From Burkholderia sp. OK233 (GTDB lineage: Bacteria; Pseudomonadota; Gammaproteobacteria; Burkholderiales; Burkholderiaceae): 64,000 bases of DNA. The stretch is taken from assembly GCF_900230185.1 (NCBI RefSeq), contig NZ_OCSR01000001.1, positions 3,410,001 through 3,474,000 of the forward strand, written 5' to 3'. A model generated the notes under the pieces. The model ran no database searches. It was given only the letters and a program-made list of their open reading frames with translations, and had not been told where the DNA came from. The translations under genes and the position numbers were made by a program. Below, in pieces: positions 32,838-41,823 of this stretch (position 1 is its first letter; the number at the start of each line of letters is the position of its first letter).

Positions 32838-34808
32838 TCATCGGGGCTCGATTTGGCCAAGCCGCTCCGTCAGCGATTGCGGGTGGCCATCAAACAGCGC
32901 CGCGTAGTAAACCGTGTTCGACAATACATTCTTGACGTAGTCGCGGGTTTCGTTAAACGGAATTGTCTCCGCGAAAATCGCACCTTCCACCGGTCGCGGC
33001 AGGTTGGCCTGCCACTTACGCGGGCGCCCAGGGCCGGCGTTGTAGCCGGCGGTCGCGAGCACGGCAGAACGGTCAAGCTGATTGTAAATCATCGATAGAT
33101 AGTACGTGCCAAGCAGGATGTTCGTGTCGATGTCGTTCATCCTGGCCCGCGAGATCGTGCCGAGCCCGATCTTCCTCGCGACCATCTCAGCGGTGTTCGG
33201 CATCACCTGCATCAGGCCGCCCGCGCCAACCTCCGAGCGCGCATTGATAATGAAGCGCGACTCCTGGCGAATGAGGCCATACGCCCATCCGACGTCGAAC
33301 CCGGTGGACCGCGTATCGCGCTCGACAATCGTGCGGAATGGCGCCAGGTAGCGCAGCGAAAAATCATGTTCCGTCTGCGTCCTGTCGGCAGTGCTCACAG
33401 CCCGGTCATAAAGCTCGATGCGACGCGCGTACTCGGCGACTGCGAGCAGTTGTCGGTCAGTCATGCCGCGCAGCTGCCAGTTCCACTCACGGTTGCCTTC
33501 CGTACGCAGGTGCAGCGCGTAAAAGCGTTCTGCCAGCTCGAAGCCTGGTGTCCGGCCAGCCCGCTCAACTTCTTCGTCGGTCACCTTGGTCTGCGGCGGG
33601 ATCACGATCTGCCGGCCGAGCGCCTCGGAGGCCAACTGGCCATAGAAGGTGTAGTTACCCGCGATCGTTCGGAATTTCTGGTCGGCTGCCGCCACCTCGC
33701 TGCTCTGCTTCAACGCGCGCGCGTACCAGTAGACCCATGCTGGCTGTGCGCGCAGCGCGGCCGGCATCTGCTCGATCGACCAGCGCACCATTGTCCAATC
33801 CCCGGCCAGCAGCGCGCTGCGCGTGCGCCACTCGTAGGCCTGACTCGACAGGGGCGCGTTCGCCGACAGGCGGTACCAGTTCACCGCGCCCGGTAGCTGC
33901 CTGAGCACCGCCTGATAGGCGATCGTGCCCCGACCGATAGCCCGTTCTGCCAGGGTGAGCGACGGTGCGATTACGGTGAAGGTGGCCTCGGCGGCCTCCG
34001 GATCGCCGACCGCCAACTGTGTGATGGCGAGCAGCGCGAGTTGATGGGACGCTGCGTCCAGCTGGATGCCTTTCGCGAGCAACAGGCGTGGCTGGTTCGT
34101 CGCCTGCTCGAGGAGCAGCTGATCCGGGCGCGCCGCGCCCAGCGCATCGACCAGTCTGCCGCCTGTCGTCCTCGCGCCCTGTTCATAGGCTTGGCGAATC
34201 AGCTGCCACCCATCGTCCGGAGTGAACTGCTGGTTACGGTCGAGCGCGGTGATCAGATCGACGCAGCCGTCACCGTACCAGTTCGGCTCGACGAGCAGCG
34301 CCCGCGCCGCGTCGGCCACATTTTCGCCTCGCGTGGCACGGGACTCGAGCGCATAGCACTTCACCTGCGTGTCGTCGTCCAGGACGAACTTTGAATATTG
34401 CGAATCGAAATCGTGCCAGTCGTGGCGCGCCCCGAGCACGCGAAGGTAGTCGTTGCGCAGACGGTCGGCAATCGCCTGTCCGTCGTAGCGTTGCAGAAAT
34501 GACAGCACCGGTGCGTCCGGCGCGTCGAGATTCGCATGCCCCGCGCCGTTGAACAGACGCGGCTTGATCTGGAAATAGCTGAGATAAGCCGGCGCCGGAT
34601 AATTCGGAATCAAGCTTGCCAGGTGCGCTGCGCGCGCGGGATCGTTGTCGCGTGCAGCGTCATGCAACTTGATGAAAATCTGATCGTCGGCGGATAACGA
34701 GGTGAACGGGGTGGGATGTCTGGCTAGCACCGTGCCAGACATGACCAACGTCACGGCGGCAAGGGCATGGCCGACCGTGCGAGACACCCGGTGAAGTCGT
34801 GTGGACAT
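32838..34808 (-). CDS. Soluble lytic murein transglycosylase (Slt70-like)
   Basis: The 656-aa periplasmic enzyme cleaves peptidoglycan glycan strands, leaving 1,6-anhydro-MurNAc ends. An N-terminal signal is followed by a long helical superhelix (about 40-470). The C-terminal SLT domain has the catalytic Glu in IRQESRFI, then GAGGLMQVMPNTAE and ATAGYNAGPGRPRKW, all standard. Length fits Slt70. It has no operon partner in the window. The 1-kb region upstream is empty, so the promoter probably lies in the first 150 bases there. Confidence 0.92.
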   Translation of the reverse strand: MSTRLHRVSRTVGHALAAVTLVMSGTVLARHPTPFTSLSADDQIFIKLHDAARDNDPARAAHLASLIPNYPAPAYLSYFQIKPRLFNGAGHANLDAPDAPVLSFLQRYDGQAIADRLRNDYLRVLGARHDWHDFDSQYSKFVLDDDTQVKCYALESRATRGENVADAARALLVEPNWYGDGCVDLITALDRNQQFTPDDGWQLIRQAYEQGARTTGGRLVDALGAARPDQLLLEQATNQPRLLLAKGIQLDAASHQLALLAITQLAVGDPEAAEATFTVIAPSLTLAERAIGRGTIAYQAVLRQLPGAVNWYRLSANAPLSSQAYEWRTRSALLAGDWTMVRWSIEQMPAALRAQPAWVYWYARALKQSSEVAAADQKFRTIAGNYTFYGQLASEALGRQIVIPPQTKVTDEEVERAGRTPGFELAERFYALHLRTEGNREWNWQLRGMTDRQLLAVAEYARRIELYDRAVSTADRTQTEHDFSLRYLAPFRTIVERDTRSTGFDVGWAYGLIRQESRFIINARSEVGAGGLMQVMPNTAEMVARKIGLGTISRARMNDIDTNILLGTYYLSMIYNQLDRSAVLATAGYNAGPGRPRKWQANLPRPVEGAIFAETIPFNETRDYVKNVLSNTVYYAALFDGHPQSLTERLGQIEPR

Positions 34809-35807
34809 CGCTGTTTTCTCGTTGTTTCAGTGCAGAACATTGAACCAAAGCTTAGGCCGCTACCCGGCGAAGCGAAGCTTCGAAAAACACAGGACTCAAC
34901 CCGCAATTCAGCTCTTTGAGAGCCGGATGCCTGGGACACATCGGCACTTGCGTGTCCGCTGTTTCGTAGCGTGGGCCGGGAGCTGGATTCGGCAATGCGA
35001 TCCAGAAGGTCTTGAACGCGGCGTTGGTCGTTCTGGCCGGGATGCTCGCTTCTGGGTGGTTTTGGAGCGGGGGGTCGTCAAAGAACAGCGAGGACTAAAT
35101 GAAACGGGCACCCACCTGGGTGGAGATTCCTCCGCTTATGTCGAGAAAGACTCTTGACTGACCAGCGCGGCTAGAGCTCACGAGTGCTGCGAGTGAGGTG
35201 GTTGTTGGACCCAACCACGGTAGCCAGGCAGCGAGCGCGGGGGGCACGGCCGAGACCTTGGCTAGTCGGATGGAAGTCGAGATCGACGAACGTGGCCGAG
35301 TTTGTGATCTACATCGTCAAAGGCCGTGACGTTCGAAGCAAATCTTTATACGACCGCTTTGCGCGCTGCGTCAGTATTTAACGGAGCACGGTAGTCTGCG
35401 ACGATAGACGGCCAATTGCAGCAGTTCGCTCTCGTCGGCGCGTGGTCATTCGACCGGCGATTCAGCTTTGGTAAGAGACATTGAGACGGCCGAGCGTCGA
35501 GCGGCAGAGAAGGGTCAGACCCGGCCGATCACGGAAGGGCGTATTTACGCGCTCCCGTCAAAGCCACTTTGCAAGCTGGCCAATACGGACACTGCACGTT
35601 TTGCACAGCCCAGTGCAGTCGTCCGAATCGAGCGAAATCTGTAAGAGGTCGCATCCGGAGACCTTTGTAGCAAGACTCTGCTGCCCTGCGGCATTCTCCC
35701 AAACAGAGGATATGCAAATCATTGACCGGCAAGCATTGCCAGAATCAAGACGCTACGTTTTGCGCGGTCCGGAAAATTGCGCATTGATACGATCCGGTTG
35801 TCCCCCG
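34809..35807. other. One kilobase without a recognisable gene
   Basis: Frames of 60-118 codons are present, but none has a domain, a signal peptide or a credible ribosome-binding site. The sequence near 35512 shares the CGGCAGAGA-A/T-GGGTC block with 30870, so part of this may be degenerate intergenic repeat. Confidence 0.35.
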
Positions 35808-36092
35808 TCATTTGCTGGGTACACCCGATCCTGACGAACCGCCAACCGCGGGACCGTAGCCGGTTTGGGCCGGCACCGTGCCGTTCTGCGCTGCGACGCG
35901 CGCCTGCGCGGCGCGGATATCTTCCGGATAGTTGGGGTCACGGCGGCCGGGATTGTAGCCGGCCTTTTCGAGTTGCGTCAGTTCTGCTTTCACCTGTTCC
36001 CGTGTGACAGTCGAACTGGATTGCTGAGCGAACGATACGGCCGGAGCGGCCAGAACCGAGATGGCAACGAGTGCATAGACCAATGATTTCAT
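35808..36092 (-). CDS. DUF4148 secreted protein
   Basis: The 94-aa product has a signal peptide (MKSLVYALVAISVLAAPAVSFA) and a short mature part with the DUF4148 signature: VTREQVKAELTQLEKAGYNP followed by DPNYPEDIRAAQARV. This family is expanded in Burkholderiaceae, is periplasmic and has no established function. GGAGGTCAGCTATC precedes the ATG, a clear ribosome-binding site. It is a stand-alone gene divergent from the D-Ala endopeptidase gene. Confidence 0.9.
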   Translation of the reverse strand: MKSLVYALVAISVLAAPAVSFAQQSSSTVTREQVKAELTQLEKAGYNPGRRDPNYPEDIRAAQARVAAQNGTVPAQTGYGPAVGGSSGSGVPSK

Positions 36093-36239
36093 GATAGCTG
36101 ACCTCCAAGGACGAAATCTGTCCTCCTTCGCACACTCATTCCTGCAGTGAGCAACTACAGTTTAGTTGTTAGGGACGATCCTGCACGTTGGACCCGTAAT
36201 CACCTGTTCGCCTGATTGAAGTCCCAGGGTGTGATTGAC

Positions 36240-37223
36240 ATGAAGAAACTCGCCAGCGTGCTGCTTCTCGCCGCCGCACCGCTCGTGACGTCGGCCGGGA
36301 CGCCGCTCCTCTATTCCCGCAGCGCGATCGCGTACGACGTCGGGCGCGGCGAAGTCCTGCTGGAAAAGAATCCTGACGAAGTTGAGCCCGTCGCTTCGCT
36401 CACCAAGCTGATGACGGCGATGATCGTGCTGGACGAAGCGCAGGCATTGGGGGAAACACTGATCATCGACGATGCCGATATCGATCGGCTCAAACATTCG
36501 GGCTCGCGTATTCCGGTCGGTGCGGCGCTCGAACGCGAGGAGATGCTGCGCCTTGCGCTGATGTCGTCCGAGAACCGCGCGGCCTCCGCGCTATCGCGCG
36601 CGTTTCCAGGTGGTCAGCCTGTCTTCATCCAGAAGATGAACGACAAGGCGCGCGCGCTGCACATGGCCGATACGCACTTCGACGATCCGACAGGGCTCTC
36701 ACCAGACAACCTCTCCACCGCGCGCGACGTCGTGAAATTGGCGGGCGCCGCGTCCCACTATCCGTTGATCAGCGCATTCACGACACTTCCGCATTACGAG
36801 GAGGCGATCGGCAGCAGAACGAGGTTCTATCGGAACACCGACCCTATCGTCGATTGGCCGGATTGGGACGTTCAGCTCGCGAAGACCGGTTATACCGACG
36901 AGGCAGGACGCTGCATCGTGGTCGAAGCCAACATGCCGAATGGTCAGGTGATTATTGCGCTCCTCGGCGCGAGGTCTTCCCGGGCTCGTTCGGCGGACCT
37001 GGTCACGATTCGCCGTTGGCTGAACGGCGACGAAACGCCCGTCGTCATGCCGCCCATGCATTACGCGGGCGCGCAGCATCATCACCATCGGATGCTCACC
37101 CAATCGCATCGCGTCAAAGTGCGGCTCGCAGCGTATCGGGCAGGACCCGTTTCCAGTGCGCGGCGGCCGAATGTCGAGCACCATACTGGCAAGCGGCACC
37201 GCCGCGGGTCGTCAGGCGTCTAG
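36240..37223 (+). CDS. pbpG: D-alanyl-D-alanine endopeptidase/carboxypeptidase (S11 family)
   Basis: The 327-aa periplasmic serine peptidase acts on peptidoglycan cross-bridges. The three penicillin-binding motifs are S53-L-T-K56, S110-E-N112 and K215-T-G. A signal peptide (MKKLASVLLLAAAPLVTSAG) supports ATG 36240 over the ATG 8 codons upstream. After the catalytic domain (about 25-270) there is an unusual basic His-rich tail (AGAQHHHHRMLTQSHRVK), not expected for PbpG. The gene symbol is a best match by architecture. PbpG-type endopeptidases often act with Slt-type transglycosylases, and one is encoded nearby. Confidence 0.85.
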   Translation: MKKLASVLLLAAAPLVTSAGTPLLYSRSAIAYDVGRGEVLLEKNPDEVEPVASLTKLMTAMIVLDEAQALGETLIIDDADIDRLKHSGSRIPVGAALEREEMLRLALMSSENRAASALSRAFPGGQPVFIQKMNDKARALHMADTHFDDPTGLSPDNLSTARDVVKLAGAASHYPLISAFTTLPHYEEAIGSRTRFYRNTDPIVDWPDWDVQLAKTGYTDEAGRCIVVEANMPNGQVIIALLGARSSRARSADLVTIRRWLNGDETPVVMPPMHYAGAQHHHHRMLTQSHRVKVRLAAYRAGPVSSARRPNVEHHTGKRHRRGSSGV

Positions 37224-37736
37224 TTCCAGTAAATGTCGCGCGCTGCGACTGTAACGATTTACGCGGCTTTCTGTCGACCAACAGCCGGAATTGCTTTTCG
37301 CCTTGCGCCGCGTGGATGCCAATGATCTCGTCACGCAGGCCGGCGCCGGTCTTCCCAAATCTAGAAAACGCCCGACTACCAGCAAGGTGCTCGACGACGC
37401 ATTGTGCAAGCGCCCAGCCCGAGCAAGAACGCGGCCAGGTCGGCTATCTCGACAGGGACCCGGTGTCGCCGTTCGCCTTCCCCGCGACTTACACCTCGTG
37501 CCTGTCGGCCCACGGCAAAGCGCAACACCAGCCACTGTCGCAAGCCCTCGCGGAATTTTCGGGCGCGAGGAGCAAGGTGCAGCTCCTGTCGCTACTGCGG
37601 GGGAAGGTCCGTTGTCTGGGCGGAGCCGACGCTCGAATGTCCATCTGAGAGCTCGATCGAACGACCGTAGATGGCCGGTTATCGCCCCCAGTGATTCGCG
37701 CAGACTGGTACTCCCTTCACTTGAAAGGAGATCGTC
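37224..37736. other. Intergenic stretch, possible gene remnants
   Basis: No complete gene. A frame across 37430-37560 reads GYLDRDPVSPFAFPATYTSC with protein-like composition, and another around 37290-37410 reads LFALRRVDANDLVTQAGAGL, but neither is recognised and the two are in different frames. They may be scars of a lost gene next to the recombinase. Confidence 0.3.
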
Positions 37737-38363
37737 ATGGAAGCTACTGCCGCCGCCGGCCCGGTACGCATGCCCTGGAACAAAGGCAAGCTTACTGGGC
37801 AGAAGCCCCCGCTAAAACTGAAAGAGATCTGGGCGATACGGATTCGTCTGCAACTGGCCGCAAGAACCCGCGACCTCGCGATGTTCAACCTGGCCATCGA
37901 CAGCAAGCTGAGGGCATGCGATCTGACCATATTGCGAGTGCGTGATGTCTGCCTTGGCCAGCGTGTAGCGTCACGGGCGATGGTCATGCAGCAGAAGACG
38001 CAACGTCCGGTCCAGTTTGAAATCACCGAACAGACCCGCGATAGTTTGGAGGCCTGGATCAAGCTGGCGAAGCTGGTGCCGGCCGACTTTCTATTCCCGA
38101 GCCGCATTCACGGGTCGCCGCACCTGTCCACGCGCCAATACGCCCGTCTGGTGCACCGCTGGATAGGGTCGATCGGCCTTGACGATACCGCATACGGAAC
38201 GCACACGATGCGTCGAACCAAGGCGTCGCTAATTTACCGCAGAACGAAAAACCTGCGGGCGGTTCAGTTGCTGCTCGGTCACACAAAACTGGAAAGTACA
38301 GTTCGATACCTCGGCATCGAAGTCGACGATGCACTCGAGATGGCGGAGCAGACCGAGGTTTGA
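37737..38363 (+). CDS. Short tyrosine recombinase/integrase
   Basis: The 208-aa protein consists almost only of the catalytic domain of tyrosine site-specific recombinases. Catalytic residues visible are R59 (KLRACDL), K87 in the beta-hairpin, H156-x2-R159 (HTMRR), H182 (LLGHTKLE) and nucleophile Y191 (VRYLGI). The N-terminal core-binding (SAM-like) domain is missing, so it is either a specialised stand-alone form or a remnant of a larger integrase. GAAAGGAG lies 6-13 bases before the ATG. No attachment repeats were found beside it. Confidence 0.85.
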   Translation: MEATAAAGPVRMPWNKGKLTGQKPPLKLKEIWAIRIRLQLAARTRDLAMFNLAIDSKLRACDLTILRVRDVCLGQRVASRAMVMQQKTQRPVQFEITEQTRDSLEAWIKLAKLVPADFLFPSRIHGSPHLSTRQYARLVHRWIGSIGLDDTAYGTHTMRRTKASLIYRRTKNLRAVQLLLGHTKLESTVRYLGIEVDDALEMAEQTEV

Positions 38364-38557
38364 GCTACGGTCAGGCCGGATGGTAACGGTCGCTGTCCGG
38401 CCACAAGCGACCTGTCGCACTTCTGGTTGAACCCTTTGACAATCAGTAGCGACTCGGGATGTGCGAAACTCTGAGCGTCGTCCGTCGCGTTCGGAAATAG
38501 CATCCATATGGCTGCCATGCAGGCGGACCGGCAGCTTGATCGTCAATTTAGGTAATC

Positions 38558-39103
38558 GTGAAAAAGACAGCCAAGCCGTCGTGGGTTGATGTCAAAGGAC
38601 ATCTCTCGCAATTCGATCGTGCCGGTTTGCTTGCGCTCGTTCAAGACCTGTACGCGGCGAGCAAGGAAAACCAGGCGTTCCTGCATGCGCGATTTAACCT
38701 GGGTGACGATCTTCTGAGGCCATACAAACGCGCCATTGACAGATGGATATGTCCTGACGTTTTCCGGGATCAGGCCGCTTCGGTCTCGAATGCGAAGAAG
38801 GCGATCTCGGATTACAGGAAAGCTGTCGGACGGCCAGAAGGGTTGGCAGAGCTTATGGTGTTTTATTGCGAAAGCGCCGCTGGATTTTGCGCTGAGGTTG
38901 GCTTCGAAGACGACACGTTTTTTGCTGCGTTAGTACGAATGTATGAACAGGCTCTGAGATCGTCGGTTGCCTTGTCGCGTGACGAGCGCGATCGATTCTT
39001 CGCGCGACTCGACGCAGTATGTCGAGTCTGCAATAGCTTTGGCTACGGGGTCAGCGATGATATGCGGATCCTCTTTGCGGAATACGTCCCCGATGAGCGC
39101 TGA
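38558..39103 (+). CDS. Hypothetical protein, 181 aa, helical
   Basis: The product starts at GTG 38558 and is mostly alpha-helical, with the opening VDVKGHLSQFDRAGLLALVQDLYAAS and a mid-region DYRKAVGRPEGLAELMVFYCESAAGFC. This pattern (short N-terminal docking-like helix pair, then HEAT-like helices) resembles DUF6880-type proteins, but that is a weak impression. No catalytic motif is evident. It lies between the short recombinase and an IS1182-family element, a likely acquired region. Confidence 0.6.
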   Translation: MKKTAKPSWVDVKGHLSQFDRAGLLALVQDLYAASKENQAFLHARFNLGDDLLRPYKRAIDRWICPDVFRDQAASVSNAKKAISDYRKAVGRPEGLAELMVFYCESAAGFCAEVGFEDDTFFAALVRMYEQALRSSVALSRDERDRFFARLDAVCRVCNSFGYGVSDDMRILFAEYVPDER

Positions 39104-39177
39104 TTGCAGGTTCACGCTTAATCGCTGTCGAGCGCGCGTTTGTTGATGAACCGGGGGGCGCGGCAAGGGCAAAGTTC

Positions 39178-40820
39178 GGCCCAGAGCGTGTCAAAACGCC
39201 TAGCCACTGGGAATTGACGAAACCTGTCTCGGCGCGGATCGCCGCATGTCAATGGCGGCAAGCCGAACGTCAAATCACAGCCGCACACATCACGAAGGCT
39301 CGACAAGCCCATACGGGCGTCACGCCCGCATCGCCTTCATAACCGCTTCGGAACCGAGTAGCCTGATCACTCGCTTGATGTTGTACGCCAGCACGTGCAA
39401 GCTCATCTCCGTGCTCACCCGCTCTATGGTCCGCGTCAGGAAATGAGTGGCGCCCATCCATGCCTTGATCGTGCCGAAGGGGTGCTCGACAGTCTGTCGC
39501 CGGATGCGCATCATCTCAGGCGCATGATCAAGTCGCGCCTGCATCTCATCAAGAACAGCTTCGTGTTCCCAGCGTGTCACGCGACGTTGAGGACCTGGCG
39601 TGCAGTCCCCTTTTAGCGGACATTGCTGGCAATTCGAACTCCAATACTTACTGATCTTCAGGCCGCGCTCAACGGTTGTGAATCGCCAGATGAGCCGCTC
39701 GCCTGCTGGGCACCGATACTCGTTCGTGTTTGCGTTGTAAATGAAGTCCTCCTTGCCGAAGCGGCCATGAGCCGTTGCGCTCGATGTCACCGTCTTCGGA
39801 ACGAACACGCTTATTCCAGCCTCATGGCATGCGAGTATCTCTTCGCTCTTGTAGTAGCCGCGATCTGCAACTGCGGTGAGCTTGTCGACACCCATCTCTG
39901 TACGGGCAAGCTTCGCCATCGACGTCAACTGATCACGATCAATGCCGTCATTGGTAACGACGTGCGCGACGATCAGATGGTGCTTCGCGTCAACCGCCGT
40001 CTGGACGTTGTAGCCGACGACTCCCGTTCCTCGTGTCTTCATCGAACGGGCATCCGGATCCGTGAGCGATACCTGTCCGTCGGGTGCCGCGTTGAGTTGG
40101 ACCTCGATCTCCTTGAGGCTTCGCATCTGTTCCTTCAAGGCCGCAATCTTGTCCTGCAGTCGCTCTGTCCTGACCTTCGCGATTGCAGGCTCCTGACGAT
40201 CCGCTGTGTCCATCGCCGCAAGATAGCGAGCGATACTTGACTCGATGTCGCGCATGCGTCGTTCGAGCTTGGCGCTGGTGAAGTTGCGGTCGCGATGGTT
40301 CACCGCCTTGAACTTGCTGCCGTCGATTGCGACCAATGCATCGGAGAACAGGTCCAGACGCTGACAGAGCATGACGAACTGACGGCATACACTGCGAATG
40401 GCCTTGCCGTTGTCCTTACGAAACCGCGAGATGGTCTTGAAGTCCGGCGCCAGACGGCCCGTAAGCCACATCAGTTCGACATTGCGCTGGGCCTCCCGTT
40501 CGAGGCGACGGCTGGATTGAATACGGTTCAGGTAACCGTAGATGTAGATCTTGAGCATCACCTCGGGGTGATACGACGGCCGACCAGTCAACGCTGGTTC
40601 GACGCCTTCAAACCCGAGCTTCTGAAGATCAAGCTCGTCTACAAAGACATCAACTACGCGCACGGGATTGGTGTCCGTTACGTAGTCGTCAAGTGCTTCG
40701 GGGAGGAGAAAGCTCTGAGTACGACTGTCGCCTTGAACGAACCGCTTCATCTCGCTCATCCCCCGCTATAGGATGAAGAATTGTAGCGTTCCAAAAATGC
40801 GTTTTGACACGCTCTGGGCC
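39178..40820 (-). mobile_element. IS1182-family insertion sequence
   Basis: The element is bounded by a 22-bp perfect inverted repeat: 39178-39199 (GGCCCAGAGCGTGTCAAAAC then GC) and its exact complement at 40799-40820. One intact transposase gene fills it. The outermost GGCC is palindromic and could be a 4-bp target duplication, in which case the element proper is 39182-40816. Both ends and the gene look intact, so it may still be mobile. Confidence 0.85.
39320..40759 (-). CDS. IS1182-family transposase
   Basis: The 479-aa DDE transposase has the IS1182/IS4-like layout. The N-terminal domain contains GRPSYHPEVMLKIYIYGYL and LAPDFKTISRFRKDNG. The first catalytic Asp is in ALVAIDGSKFKAV, followed by a coiled-coil insert (about 170-225). 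The second is in TAVADRGYYKSEEI, and the catalytic Glu region is in VEHPFGTIKAWMG. A CxxC-like pair (NCQQCPLKGDCTP) precedes the last motif. The full length is retained. Confidence 0.95.
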   Translation of the reverse strand: MSEMKRFVQGDSRTQSFLLPEALDDYVTDTNPVRVVDVFVDELDLQKLGFEGVEPALTGRPSYHPEVMLKIYIYGYLNRIQSSRRLEREAQRNVELMWLTGRLAPDFKTISRFRKDNGKAIRSVCRQFVMLCQRLDLFSDALVAIDGSKFKAVNHRDRNFTSAKLERRMRDIESSIARYLAAMDTADRQEPAIAKVRTERLQDKIAALKEQMRSLKEIEVQLNAAPDGQVSLTDPDARSMKTRGTGVVGYNVQTAVDAKHHLIVAHVVTNDGIDRDQLTSMAKLARTEMGVDKLTAVADRGYYKSEEILACHEAGISVFVPKTVTSSATAHGRFGKEDFIYNANTNEYRCPAGERLIWRFTTVERGLKISKYWSSNCQQCPLKGDCTPGPQRRVTRWEHEAVLDEMQARLDHAPEMMRIRRQTVEHPFGTIKAWMGATHFLTRTIERVSTEMSLHVLAYNIKRVIRLLGSEAVMKAMRA

Positions 40821-41143
40821 ATGAAGGGACACTCGATTACGCGACCTACATTGTCCACAATCGACCTTCATTTCGCTGGCAATACGGCGCTCGCGTCCCG
40901 GTTTGAGACGGACTCTTGGCGCTCGAAATTAAGACGCGCCTGTCCTATCAGAGCTGACCGCCGGAATTGGTGTGCCTCACTCGACCCCGAAACATCTCCA
41001 GGATCCGCTTCTATTCGATGTTAAGCGGCTTCCGTTTCCCCCCGGGGGCCGTGAGCGGGCCACCCTGGATGCGGTGAACGCGGCATGCCGGAATTGGGCG
41101 ATCGCTGTGCTCATCGTTGACCCTCTGATTCCCGGAGCGGGCG
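40821..41143. other. Intergenic stretch between IS1182 and TetR gene
   Basis: No gene is supported. A minus-strand frame reads IPACRVHRIQGGPLTAPGGK over about 41030-41110; this may be a trace of another insertion sequence but is not identifiable. Confidence 0.3.
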
Positions 41144-41704
41144 CTATGCTGGTCTATCCAACGCCGCAAGGACGACGTTGCGCGCGTGGAGCAGGACAGA
41201 TTTGAGCTCGTCTGAGGAAACCTCTGCAAACCCGAGTCCTCGGAGCAGAAAAATACCTTCAACAGCCAGCAGTGCGTGACGTACTTCAGCAACCCCACCA
41301 TGTTCGGATCGAAGCGGATCGAGCAGTGCACGGTAAAGGTTTCGGACCGGCCCCAGCATGTCAGGGGCGTGCACCAGGGCGGTTACGAGAAAAGCCGCCA
41401 TTTGCGTCGAGGCGTCGTCCTCGTCCAGTGCTTCCTCGATATGCGCGAGGACCAATTCGACCGGCCCAGTTGGCCCGCTGCCAAGTCGCCGACGCACTGC
41501 CTCCTGAAACCGAGCAACTTCTCGTTCTAGCGCTGCGTGTATCAATCCATCCTTAGTCGTAAAGGTATAGACGAGACCGCCCTTGCTGATCCCCGCACGC
41601 TCGGCCACGGCATCGAGCGTGAAATTTCGGCCACCTGATTCGAGGATGACGGCCTCAGCAGAATCCAAGACCCTGTCCCTGTCGATTTCCTTTTTTCGCG
41701 TCAC
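41144..41704 (-). CDS. TetR-family transcriptional repressor
   Basis: The 186-aa protein has the TetR N-terminal helix-turn-helix (about 5-50: VILESGGRNFTLDAVAERAG then ISKGGLVYTFTTKDGLI) and a variable ligand domain (about 75-185). GTG 41704 is preferred over the ATG at 41740: AAGGGGG lies 5 bases before it, and the longer form would overlap the first operator palindrome. Two perfect GACTGGCCAGTC palindromes in the divergent promoter indicate that it represses itself and the VOC-family gene. The inducer is unknown. Confidence 0.88.
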   Translation of the reverse strand: MTRKKEIDRDRVLDSAEAVILESGGRNFTLDAVAERAGISKGGLVYTFTTKDGLIHAALEREVARFQEAVRRRLGSGPTGPVELVLAHIEEALDEDDASTQMAAFLVTALVHAPDMLGPVRNLYRALLDPLRSEHGGVAEVRHALLAVEGIFLLRGLGFAEVSSDELKSVLLHARNVVLAALDRPA

Positions 41705-41723
41705 AACAACCCCCTTGCTTTTC

Positions 41724-41762
41724 CGACTGGCCAGTCGCATAATATTTTCGACTGGCCAGTCA
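41724..41762. promoter_or_regulatory. Two tandem perfect TetR operators
   Basis: CGACTGGCCAGTCG (41724-41737) and GACTGGCCAGTC (41750-41761) share a 12-bp perfect palindrome, with centres 25 bases apart. AT-rich CATAATATTTT between them could hold a -10 element. They fill the divergent tetR/VOC promoter, as in autoregulated TetR systems. Confidence 0.75.
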
Positions 41763-41823
41763 GATTAGCGCAGCGATGCTCGCGGCGCAAGATTGTTTCT
41801 CAGCTAACTCCCTGGAGTACGTT

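Noticed and set aside
41705..41740. ATG 41740 as start of the TetR protein
   Set aside because: GTG 41704 has a better ribosome-binding site, and the longer form would be encoded across the first operator palindrome.
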